From NCBI GenBank assembly GCA_027577415.1, contig JANBQS010000679.1, positions 1 to 13,647 on the forward strand: DNA of 13,647 bases, read 5' to 3'. This document shows positions 1-5,504 of this stretch, piece by piece. The first letter of the stretch is position 1; the number at the start of each line of letters is the position of its first letter. The notes below the pieces were generated by a model. The model was not told the origin of the DNA, searched no databases, and saw only the letters and a list, made by a program, of their open reading frames with translations. Source of the stretch: Coemansia sp. RSA 922 (Eukaryota; Kickxellomycota; Kickxellomycetes; Kickxellales; Kickxellaceae). A program made the position numbers and the translations under genes.

Positions 1-1
1 T

Positions 2-208
2 GTCGCGTTGGCGGAGGAGCACGGCTTGGAGCTCTTGTATTGTACGGGCTTTCATGACTTGTATAGTCGGAATATTAACGACAGAAAATACTTGGAACTA
101 TTCCAGCGTATGAAAGTAGTAGATGACTTGCGCCCACATGTCTCGTCAGACGAGTGGGAAGCTGTTGGTATATACTTGGCTGTAGCTTTCCGGAAAGTCG
201 CAAAGTAG
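2..208 (+). CDS. Unidentified ORF fragment, open to the left edge (segment A, copy 1)
   Basis: An open frame runs from the left edge to a stop at 206-208 and encodes about 68 residues (…LELLYCTGFHDLYSR…AFRKVAK). I do not recognise the protein. The frame could be the C-terminal part of a gene lying to the left, or a relic that happens to be open. Three related copies in the array (about 1255-1424, 2506-2660 and 3611-3745) are broken by single-base indels or stops, which makes a relic plausible for this copy too. It is convergent with the zinc-finger gene at 281-451, whose stop lies 73 bases away. There is no ATG near the visible beginning, so a start, if any, is outside the window. Confidence 0.3.
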   Translation, partial: VALAEEHGLELLYCTGFHDLYSRNINDRKYLELFQRMKVVDDLRPHVSSDEWEAVGIYLAVAFRKVAK

Positions 209-280
209 ATAAATATATTTGGAGGCCAGCTGCATGTTGATAAAAAGTAAAGTGCTAATGCTTGCTTCGCATTATTTGGC

Positions 281-451
281 CTATGGGTGCATGGTCGTAT
301 AGTGCTCCCAACTCTCGGCGTATGTATCGGATTCGTAGCCGCATTTATTACAAAGGTAGCGTTTGACTTCTTGGCCCATGTTGACCATCGGAGAAGCTGA
401 TGGGCCCTTGCGGCGGATGAATGAGCAGACAGGCGAGGAAGAAGCGTGCAT
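281..451 (-). CDS. Single C2H2 zinc-finger mini-protein, copy 1 (56 aa)
   Basis: The minus strand from ATG at 449-451 to TAG at 281-283 encodes 56 residues. Residues 1-25 form a head shared with the three sister genes (MHASSSP…RRKGPSASPMVNM). Residues 34-55 form one zinc finger: Cys34 and Cys37, then twelve residues, His50, four residues and His55, which is the classical C-x2-C-x12-H-x4-H spacing. The chain ends right after the last ligand (His-Pro-stop). One finger alone is usually too little for sequence-specific DNA binding, so RNA, protein or dimer-mediated binding are alternatives; that is inference from the fold family. The start is chosen because all four paralogues share it and a TATA box lies about 87-95 bases upstream. 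Preservation of all four ligands beside heavy change elsewhere argues that it is translated. Confidence 0.72.
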   Translation of the reverse strand: MHASSSPVCSFIRRKGPSASPMVNMGQEVKRYLCNKCGYESDTYAESWEHYTTMHP

Positions 452-537
452 GTTGGTAGAGTTTGCAAGATGAAGAGTAGTTTGTTGAAGATGAAGAAAG
501 AAAAAAAAGAAAAAGAATGAGCGCGGGTACGACCACG

Positions 538-593
538 ATTTATATAGCCCTAGCCGAGTTCAAAAAAGGGATAGAAAAAGGTCAGTTGTCAAC
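538..593 (-). promoter_or_regulatory. Promoter of zinc-finger copy 1: TATA box and AGTTGTCAAC element
   Basis: On the minus strand a TATATAAAT box occupies 538-546, about 90 bases upstream of the ATG at 451. A second element, CAGTTGTCAAC as written on the plus strand, sits at 583-593. The same pair with nearly the same spacing precedes all four zinc-finger genes. An A-rich plus-strand tract (about 494-517, T-rich on the coding strand) lies between TATA and ATG. No experimental start site is known. Confidence 0.6.
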
Positions 594-1194
594 CTCTGTC
601 ACGACATATTGTTCTCACTATCTTCCAAACTCATGATCGGCAAGGGCGCTTACACGAGACACAAAACTTCCGCCACAAGGAAAAAAGGGGATATCACTCA
701 ATGACATGCGTGCTCCGCGTGGACATTAGAGCAAGTCAGTCAAATGGAAAAGAGGGGGGAAGTCACACAGCAAGTTTCGGAGATTTTATGTTTCACACTC
801 CTCGTCACATCTCTTATGTTGAGCTTGACAACCTTGTCACTTTTTCTTTCTCGCTCAGACACACTTTCTGCAATTGACGTACCCGAGTACACATACGAAA
901 AAAAGTCTATATTTGTATCCACATGGTAGGCAGAATAGTTTGTCGATCACGCGTGAAGACGAAGGCGATCTGCAAGAGGCACTTGCCTTTGGCCATGCGG
1001 AGCGGGAGTTTTGCTCACAATCATCCAAAGAACGGGACACAAAGTGCTTTTCTTTTCCTTTGTTGCGCATGCCGACTGGCATGAATGGGATTGTGCAGCA
1101 CGGGATGCTTGGTAATTCAATTAGCTACCGTGGTGGATCAAGCCTCAAGTATCTAAATAGAGGAAGCACACATGCAAGTAATGTCCAATCGGGT
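594..1194. other. Spacer D1 of the array, no supported gene
   Basis: This stretch upstream of zinc-finger copy 1 is homologous to 3039-3608 and more distantly to 1800-2385 and 4123-4620. Short frames on both strands exist, but no frame is kept open across the four copies, so I do not call a gene. Recurrent blocks are the CTCATGATCGGCAAGGGCGC stretch near 630-650 (repeated near 3076-3095), the GACAACCTTGTCACTTTTT block near 828-846, and TCACGCGT at 947-954, whose ACGCGT core (949-954) is present in every unit. The right end reaches the relic boundary near 1195. Confidence 0.6.
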
Positions 1195-1245
1195 TAATTG
1201 GAGAAATACTGGAACATCAGCTACAAAAATGAATGAGTCAAAAAA
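1195..1245 (-). pseudogene. Very degraded 3' tail of the P/Q-rich secreted protein gene
   Basis: The bases around 1183-1225 align, with gaps, with the end and 3' flank of the intact P/Q-rich gene at 4605-4650 (shared GTCxAATCGGGT…TAATxGGA…CGGAA-type pattern). The glutamine/proline codons themselves are gone, and the segment passes directly into the unknown segment A at about 1255. The similarity is short, and I would not claim it without the clearer relic at 2386-2505. Confidence 0.35.
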
Positions 1246-1254
1246 AAAACTACA

Positions 1255-1424
1255 TTGGTTTCACGGCCTGTATAGTCAGAGTATTGGCGACCAACAAAAG
1301 CTTGGAGCTATTCCACCATATGAAAGTAGTATACAAGTCGCTCCTACATATCTTATCCGACGAGAGAAAGGCTGTCGGTATGTCCTTGGCTGCAGCCTTT
1401 CATAAAAAAGATATCACAAAGTAG
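1255..1424 (+). pseudogene. Segment A, copy 2 (frameshifted relic)
   Basis: The nucleotides match the open fragment at 50-208 well. The sequence TTTCACGGCCTGTATAGTC corresponds to TTTCATGACTTGTATAGTC, and the stretches around TATGAAAGTAGTA and ACAAAGTAG are shared. A one-base loss near 1300 moves the second half into another frame, giving a SLELFHHMKVV… C-terminal half that ends at the same relative stop (1422-1424). No single reading frame covers the segment, so this copy cannot make the protein suggested by copy 1. The identity of the ancestral gene is unknown. Confidence 0.5.
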
Positions 1425-1431
1425 TCAAGTA

Positions 1432-1437
1432 TTTATT
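1432..1437 (-). terminator. Possible poly(A) signal of zinc-finger copy 2
   Basis: TTTATT on the plus strand reads AATAAA on the minus strand, 62 bases beyond the stop codon of the gene at 1499-1669. A like motif lies at 2668-2673, 37 bases beyond the stop of copy 3. Fungal poly(A) signals are loose, so this is only a candidate. Confidence 0.35.
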
Positions 1438-1498
1438 TGCGGATCAGCCTCATGTCGATAAATGTAAAGTGCTAAAGCTTACTTTGCATCATATAGCT

Positions 1499-1669
1499 CT
1501 AGGGGTGAAATTCCAACAAATGGTCTTCATGTTCCACATGTGTATCAAAATGAATATCGCATGACGCGCAATAGCAGTCTTCGCACACCCTGGCCATATT
1601 GACCATTGGAGAAGCCGATGGGCCCTTGCGGCGGCTGAGCAAGCTGAGAGGTGAGAGAGAAGTATGCAT
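1499..1669 (-). CDS. Single C2H2 zinc-finger mini-protein, copy 2 (56 aa)
   Basis: The minus strand from ATG at 1667-1669 to TAG at 1499-1501 encodes 56 residues. The shared head (MHTSLSPLSLLSRRKGPS…SPMVNM) is followed by one finger: Cys34 and Cys37, twelve residues, His50, four residues and His55, then Pro and stop. Cys29 and Cys32 form an extra CxxC pair just before the finger that the sisters lack. The finger is rich in acidic residues and His, unlike copies 3 and 4, while the Asp-Thr pair and the Glu three positions after it are kept. Like copy 1, it ends immediately after the last ligand. A TATAAAG box lies at 1749-1755. The function is unknown; an intracellular zinc-binding protein is the safest reading, because no signal peptide or membrane segment is present. 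Confidence 0.72.
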   Translation of the reverse strand: MHTSLSPLSLLSRRKGPSASPMVNMARVCEDCYCASCDIHFDTHVEHEDHLLEFHP

Positions 1670-1748
1670 GCTGGTATAGTTTGCAGATTAAAAGAAAGCG
1701 TTTTGTGAAGATGGGAAATAAAATGGACAAGGGCGGGTTGCAGCTGTT

Positions 1749-1799
1749 CTTTATAGACGCCCCCAGATTTAAATAGGACGGAGAATGCCAGTTGTCCAC
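1749..1799 (-). promoter_or_regulatory. Promoter of zinc-finger copy 2: TATA box and AGTTGTCCAC element
   Basis: TATAAAG on the minus strand occupies 1749-1755, 80 bases upstream of the ATG. CAGTTGTCCAC lies at 1789-1799 and differs by one base from the element in copies 1 and 4. Spacing between the two matches the other units. Confidence 0.55.
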
Positions 1800-2385
1800 A
1801 ATTGCCCTCCATTATTTTACTCTTATTTACACTCCCAACTCGTGAGCAGCAAAAAGCGGGTTGGGCACAAGGAAAGAAGAGAATACCACCCAATTAGTCC
1901 TATTCCGGCAATAAGCTCATGCACGTTCCACGCGGACACTAGTGCAGGCAATTCAACTGAGAGAGGGACGGCAATATGTTTCCAAGTTTTATTTTGTCTC
2001 ATTCTGTCATGACGCACTTCTTTCTCTTGTTGGGGGTTTGTCATTCGTGTCACTCTTTTCCCTTCTCGTTTTGACACACATTCTGCAATGGTCGTATCCG
2101 AGTACATATAGGGCACACAAAAAAGTGTGGCAGGTCTATAATTAAATCTACATGACCGGAAGAGTATAGTTTATCAATCACGCGTATACATGATGATGAT
2201 CAGCTCTATACACTTGCTCTGGACAGGTGGAATGGAAGGTGCTATCATATCACTTTCTGTGGTTGTCCATGCTGAACACCACGAATCGGACTATGCGGCT
2301 TGGGTTGTTTGACAATTCAATCAATTGGTAGAGTGGATCAGGCTTCATGTATCTAAAAGGCAAAGTACACATGCAATCAGGTCAA
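1800..2385. other. Spacer D2 of the array, no supported gene
   Basis: This spacer is closely related to 4123-4620. The block near 1903-1985 (CAATAAGCTCATGCACGTTC and onward) is nearly identical to 4229-4312. Relative to this copy, the spacer in unit 4 lacks about 86 bases (2071-2156 here). TCACGCGT occurs again, with ACGCGT at 2180-2185. Frames on the minus strand share a few dozen residues with unit 4 but are interrupted differently, which is expected of homologous non-coding DNA. Confidence 0.6.
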
Positions 2386-2505
2386 TTAGTGTAATCCTGG
2401 AATATCCACTGTCGCCCAAAATGTCAAACACCCCACAATCCAACTGGGTGCTGCTGCTGTGGTGCCCGCCGTTGAGGCGCAGGACGTTGCTACAGAAAAG
2501 CACAG
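2386..2505 (-). pseudogene. Relic of the P/Q-rich secreted protein gene (3' end only)
   Basis: Read on the minus strand, this segment ends in codons for Ile-Pro-Gly-Leu-His followed by TAA at 2386-2388. The intact gene at 4621-5142 ends in Phe-Pro-Gly-Phe-His-TAA. Upstream, runs of CTG/GTTG on the plus strand (minus CAG/CAAC codons) and the GAGGCGC block near 2474 match the P/Q-rich part. The 3' flanks also match (CAGGTCAATTA and CGGGTCAGTTA). The signal peptide, the conserved core and most of the P/Q region are missing; the homology stops where segment A begins at about 2506. I read this as a truncated duplicate of the gene, left behind when the array expanded. Confidence 0.7.
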
Positions 2506-2660
2506 ATTGGAGCTCTTGTATTGTACGGGCTTTCATGACTTGTGCAGGCCGAAAATTGGCAGCTGGGATACTTGAAGCTATTCCAACATGTGCGAGTAGT
2601 AGATGAGTCACACCCACATATCTAGCCGTATGAATGAGATATTCCCAGAAAGTCACAACG
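2506..2660 (+). pseudogene. Segment A, copy 3 (interrupted relic)
   Basis: The first 37 bases (2507-2543) are identical to 26-62, so this copy and copy 1 are recent duplicates or are kept similar. The frame then loses one base near 2570, which brings in an early stop, and the distal part carries further changes, including a TAG at 2622-2624. It is therefore not a working copy of the unknown gene fragment seen at the left edge. Confidence 0.5.
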
Positions 2661-2709
2661 TAGAAAATTTATTTGTGGTTCAGCTATTTACCCATACAAA
2701 AACAAATAT

Positions 2710-2904
2710 CTAACTCCTCTTTCCTACAATAGCATTATCTGGGTGTAAATTCACTATATGGACTAGATATTCCACGAATGTATCGAGTTTTTGAGGGCAA
2801 TATATACACTGATATTTTTCTAAACTGCTCATGTTGACCATTGGAGAAGAATATGAGCCCTTGTGATGACTGAACGAGCCGATGGGCGAGGAAGACGTGT
2901 GCAT
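2710..2904 (-). CDS. Single C2H2 zinc-finger mini-protein, copy 3 (64 aa)
   Basis: The minus strand from ATG at 2902-2904 to TAG at 2710-2712 encodes 64 residues. An in-frame upstream ATG (at 2946) would add 14 residues, but the sister genes all begin at the MHTS/MHAS methionine, so I use that one. The shared head (MHTSSSPIGSFS…SPMVNM) is followed by the finger: Cys34 and Cys37, twelve residues, His50, four residues and His55. Asp42-Thr43 and Glu46 are the other positions kept in all four copies. After the last ligand a nine-residue tail with basic residues follows (PDNAIVGKRS), as in copy 4 but absent from copies 1 and 2. A TATATAAAG box lies at 2984-2992. It is probably an intracellular zinc-binding protein; its partner is unknown. 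Confidence 0.75.
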   Translation of the reverse strand: MHTSSSPIGSFSHHKGSYSSPMVNMSSLEKYQCIYCPQKLDTFVEYLVHIVNLHPDNAIVGKRS

Positions 2905-2983
2905 GCTGATAGGGGTTGAAATTGAGGCAAAACTTGTGAAGATCAAGAAGAAAAAAAAAAGAATGAGGGCGGGTACGACCGTG

Positions 2984-3038
2984 CTTTATATAGCCATAGC
3001 CGAGTTCAAAAAAGTGATAGATATTGTCAGTTGTCAAA
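2984..3038 (-). promoter_or_regulatory. Promoter of zinc-finger copy 3: TATA box and AGTTGTCAAA element
   Basis: TATATAAAG on the minus strand at 2984-2992 lies about 80-90 bases before the ATG. CAGTTGTCAAA at 3028-3038 is the equivalent of the element in the other units, with one change at its end. The stretch GGGTACGACC between gene and TATA (2971-2980) is shared exactly with unit 1 (525-534). Confidence 0.6.
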
Positions 3039-3608
3039 TACTGCCGCCACCTTTTCTCCCAGTTTACCCCCAAACTCATGATCGGCAAGGGCGCTTACAC
3101 GAGACACAATACTCCGCCACTAGAAAAAAAGGGGATATCACTCAATGACACATGCATGCTCCGTGTGGACATCAGAGTCGGTCAAGCAAATAGAAAAAGC
3201 AGGCTACAGTAAGTATCAGGGATTTCATGGTTCACACTCCTCGTCACATCTCCTTATTGCGCCAAGTTTGACAACCTTGTCACTTTTTTCTTTTTTGCTG
3301 AGACACACTTTCTGCAGTTGATGCACCCGAGTACGTATGCGACATGGCTGATAAAATATGGCGATCACGCGTGAAGACGATCTGCAAGAAGCACTCGTCC
3401 TTGACCATGAGGAATGGGGGTTGCTCACAATTGTCCAAAAAGAGGGGACACAGTGCTTTTCGTCTCTTTTGTTGTGCATACCGACAGGCATGAATGGGAT
3501 TGTGCAGCATGGGATGGTAATTCAATCAGCTACCATGATGGATCAAGCCTCAAGTGTCTAAAGAGAGAAAGCACACATGCAAGTAATGTCTAATCAGGTT
3601 AATTAGAG
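3039..3608. other. Spacer D3 of the array, no supported gene
   Basis: This spacer is closely related to spacer D1 (594-1194). Shared blocks are ACTCATGATCGGCAAGGGCG near 3077, GTTCACACTCCTCGTCACATC near 3230, and CAGGCATGAATGGGATTGTGC near 3485. ACGCGT is at 3367-3372. Short frames on both strands resemble frames in D1 but start and stop differently. The right end (3590-3608) matches the 3' flank of the P/Q-rich gene (TCTAATCAGGTTAATTAG) without any of its coding sequence. Confidence 0.6.
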
Positions 3609-3610
3609 AA

Positions 3611-3745
3611 CCACATTGGTTTTATGGCTTGAATAGTCAGAATATTGGTGACCAACAAAAATGTGGATCTATTCTAACGCAGGCGAGTTGGAAGCCGTAT
3701 GGGTATAAGTGAATTAATTATTTCATAAAATCCCAATGTGCATAA
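3611..3745 (+). pseudogene. Segment A, copy 4 (short, heavily decayed)
   Basis: The beginning (CACATTGGTTTTATGGCTTGAATAGTCAG…GGTGACCAACAAAA) matches copy 2 at 1253-1300, but a stop interrupts the frame and about 60 bases of the middle are lost. The copy then runs into an AT-rich stretch before the zinc-finger stop at 3801. It has no coding potential. Confidence 0.45.
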
Positions 3746-3800
3746 AAAAATTACTCGATATATTCGTTGCCTTAGCTCTATATCGAAATAGAATAAAGTA

Positions 3801-3995
3801 CTAATACTTTTTTCCTGGGATTGTTTGAGCTCTGTGAGCATCCACTAAATGCGCTACGTACTCTTCGCATGTATCGAAATTTTGATCGCAATATGAACAT
3901 GGGATTTTTCCAGAGTTGGCCATGTTGACCATCGGAGAAACCGAGGGGCCCTTGCGGCGGCTGAACGAGCTGAGAGGCGAGAGAGAAGTATGCAT
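3801..3995 (-). CDS. Single C2H2 zinc-finger mini-protein, copy 4 (64 aa)
   Basis: The minus strand from ATG at 3993-3995 to TAG at 3801-3803 encodes 64 residues. The head (MHTSLSPLSSFSRRKGPS…SPMVNM, residues 1-25) is nearly the same as in copy 2, while the finger differs almost everywhere except at Cys34, Cys37, His50, His55, Asp42, Thr43 and Glu46. It also has the usual aromatic positions of a classical finger (Phe41 and Tyr47). A short basic tail ends in GKKY. A TATATAAAG box lies at 4075-4083, and the next gene upstream on the same strand is the P/Q-rich secreted protein at 4621-5142. Unlike that gene it has no signal peptide, so it should stay in the cell. Role unknown. Confidence 0.75.
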   Translation of the reverse strand: MHTSLSPLSSFSRRKGPSVSPMVNMANSGKIPCSYCDQNFDTCEEYVAHLVDAHRAQTIPGKKY

Positions 3996-4074
3996 GCTGG
4001 TATAGTTTGCAGATACAAAAAAAGAGTTTTGTGGAGATGGAAAAATAAAATGGACAAGAGCAGGTACAACCGCT

Positions 4075-4122
4075 CTTTATATACCCAAATCATAAAAAGG
4101 ATTGCGACAACCAGTTGTCAAC
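4075..4122 (-). promoter_or_regulatory. Promoter of zinc-finger copy 4: TATA box and AGTTGTCAAC element
   Basis: TATATAAAG on the minus strand is at 4075-4083, about 80-90 bases upstream of the ATG at 3995. CAGTTGTCAAC is at 4112-4122, extended here to the near-palindrome AGTTGTCAACT. GCCACCTTTTTTACTC follows at 4130-4145; a related GCCACCTTTTTATACTC stands at 5491-5507 beside the TATA box of the P/Q-rich gene. Confidence 0.6.
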
Positions 4123-4620
4123 TACTGTCGCCACCTTTTTTACTCTCATTAACACTCTCAACTCGTGATCAGCAAAAGGCGCGTCGGGCACAAGGAAAGA
4201 AGATAATATCACTCAATTAATCCTATTCAGGCAATAAGCTCATGCACGTTCCACGCGGATATTAGTGCTAGCAATTCAACTGAGAGAGGGACGGCAATAT
4301 GTTTCAGATTTTTTTCACACTCCACCATGATGCACTCTTTATTATCTTGTTGGGGTTTGCCATTCGTGTCACGCTTTTCCCTCTCGTTCGGCGGAGTATA
4401 GTTTATCAATCACGCGTATACATGATGATTATCAGCACTGAACACTTACTCTGGACAGGTGGAGTGTGAGTTGCTCATTTTGCTACACATGCTAAGAAGC
4501 ATGAATTGGAATAAAAAGCTAGGGATGTTTGATAATTTAATCAGTTTAGAGTGGATCAAAAATTCATGTATCTAAAATAATAAAATAAAAGCACATGCAA
4601 ATGATGTCTAGTCGGGTCAG
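4123..4620. other. Spacer D4 between the zinc-finger array and the P/Q-rich gene
   Basis: This spacer is homologous to D2 (1800-2385) with an 86-base deletion near 4390. It contains ACGCGT at 4412-4417 inside TATCAATCACGCGTATACATG, which is shared with 2173-2193. It serves both as the upstream region of zinc-finger copy 4 and as the 3' flank of the P/Q-rich gene. No supported gene. Confidence 0.6.
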
Positions 4621-5142
4621 TTAATGGAATCCCGGAAATCCGCCGCCACCGAATGCACCAAATCCGTTCAATCCAGCCGGACGCTGTTGTTGGGGTGCCT
4701 GTTGGGGCGCCTGAGGAGCTGGGCGCTGCTGCTGGGGCATCGGCTGCTGAGCGGCGGGACGTTGCTGTTGGGGCATTGGCTGCTGAGCGGCGGGGCGTGG
4801 CTGCTGAGCAGCAGGGCGTTGCTGAGGAGGCTGTTGTTGGGGAGCCGCTGGTTGCTGAGGACGAGGAGCCGGACGTGGTTGCTGTTGTGGCTTGGCCTGA
4901 GCAGGCTGTTGCTGAGGCTTAGCTTGAGCGGGTTGTTGTTGGGGTGAGGGAGATTCCATACCAACTACCTCGGTTAAAGGACCAATTATAGGCAAGGGTT
5001 TAAGAAGGCGGTAAAGCCAACTGAGAACAGTCTCACCGGATCCAGGTAGAGCGATTCCAGCATCGGGAACAGGAGAACCCAAGGCGAACATCATGCAGGC
5101 GAAAACCATGGCAAAAAGAGCGAAAACCGAACGGACCTGCAT
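4621..5142 (-). CDS. Small secreted P/Q-rich protein with IALPxSG core (173 aa)
   Basis: This is probably a secreted small protein. Residues 1-22 form a signal peptide (MQVRSVFALFAMVFACMMFALG). Residues 30-61 form a compact core: IALPGSG at 30-36, then Arg45-Leu46, and PLPIIG at 49-54. Its spacing is identical to the peptide encoded at 6130-6339. Residues 67-156 are a low-complexity Pro/Gln/Ala tail built from repeats such as QQQPAQAKP and RPAAQQPMPQQQ. The last 17 residues are Gly/Phe-rich and end in PGFH. There are no cysteines after the signal peptide, so it is not a disulfide-bonded effector type. The start is supported by the signal peptide and by the context TTAACGATG, which is also found at the sister gene. 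A truncated relic of its 3' end lies at 2386-2505. I do not recognise the family; wall-associated structural peptide or secreted effector are guesses. Confidence 0.85.
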   Translation of the reverse strand: MQVRSVFALFAMVFACMMFALGSPVPDAGIALPGSGETVLSWLYRLLKPLPIIGPLTEVVGMESPSPQQQPAQAKPQQQPAQAKPQQQPRPAPRPQQPAAPQQQPPQQRPAAQQPRPAAQQPMPQQQRPAAQQPMPQQQRPAPQAPQQAPQQQRPAGLNGFGAFGGGGFPGFH

Positions 5143-5504
5143 CGTTAATAAATTTCTTTAATCGTAGTAATCCCGTTAACGTGTATAAAGTAAAGGATAG
5201 GGGAAGAGAGGGGAATGTTTTGTCGAGTAAAGAAAAAAGAGAGGAAGGTGAAGGTGTGTGAGTTTGCGATGAGAAAGAAAAAGAAAAGAAAAAAAGGAAA
5301 GAGAAGAGTAGGCGGATTATATTGAATGTAAAAAAATGGCGAGTCGATATTTGGTGATATGCCTAGAAGAGGATGTAGCGAAGAAAAAGGAGAGGGTGTA
5401 TGAGTGAGGCTAGAAGGGGGGGAGGAGCTACAGAATTTTTTTTTTTTGAAAACAAGATACAGAAGAAACCCGGAATGAAGAACAATTATAGCCACCTTTT
5501 TATA
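5143..5504 (-). promoter_or_regulatory. Pyrimidine-rich leader and TATA box of the P/Q-rich gene
   Basis: The minus strand carries TATAAAAAGG at 5495-5504, followed by about 350 bases that are strongly C/T-rich on the coding strand (5210-5440 on the plus strand is almost pure purine). If that box is used, the transcript has a leader of about 320 bases, possibly with an intron that I cannot define. A nearer alternative TATA-like sequence (TTTATACACG on the minus strand) lies at about 5179-5190. Long pyrimidine-rich leaders are common upstream of strongly expressed fungal genes. Confidence 0.45.

Larger units (their letters stand above)
1..4620. repeat. Four-unit tandem array (zinc-finger mini-gene plus relics)
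   Basis: Four diverged units follow each other, roughly 1-1240, 1241-2505, 2506-3608 and 3609-4620. Each has the same order on the plus strand: a segment of unknown coding origin, a minus-strand zinc-finger gene, its promoter, and a 450-600 base spacer containing TCACGCGT. The zinc-finger stop codons sit at 281, 1499, 2710 and 3801, so the unit period is about 1.1-1.2 kb. Units 1 and 3 are closer to each other than to 2 and 4, for example a 37-base identity at 26-62 and 2507-2543. The D-type spacers of units 2 and 4 are close to identical over long stretches near 1900-1985 and 4220-4300. This pattern fits duplication of a two-unit block. I compared the copies by eye; a self dot plot would set exact boundaries. 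Confidence 0.85.

Noticed and set aside
740..1197. Frames on both strands of spacer D1 that resemble frames in D3 (3225-3561)
   Set aside because: Similarity follows from DNA homology of the repeats; starts, stops and frames differ between copies and are lost in D2 and D4.
1545..1893. Alternative minus-strand frames overlapping zinc-finger copy 2 (84 and 134 codons)
   Set aside because: They do not preserve zinc ligands and have no equivalent across the four units, whereas the 56-codon frame does.
1..4620. Possibility that the array is a CRISPR or a transposon with terminal repeats
   Set aside because: Repeat units exceed 1 kb, are gene-bearing and diverged, with no short direct repeats and spacers; no transposase, reverse transcriptase or terminal inverted repeats were seen.
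4624..4964. Leu/Gly/Ala-rich plus-strand frames and a second minus frame over the P/Q-rich gene
   Set aside because: Repetitive CAG/CCA codons leave all frames open; only the minus frame with signal peptide and conserved core has a relative elsewhere.
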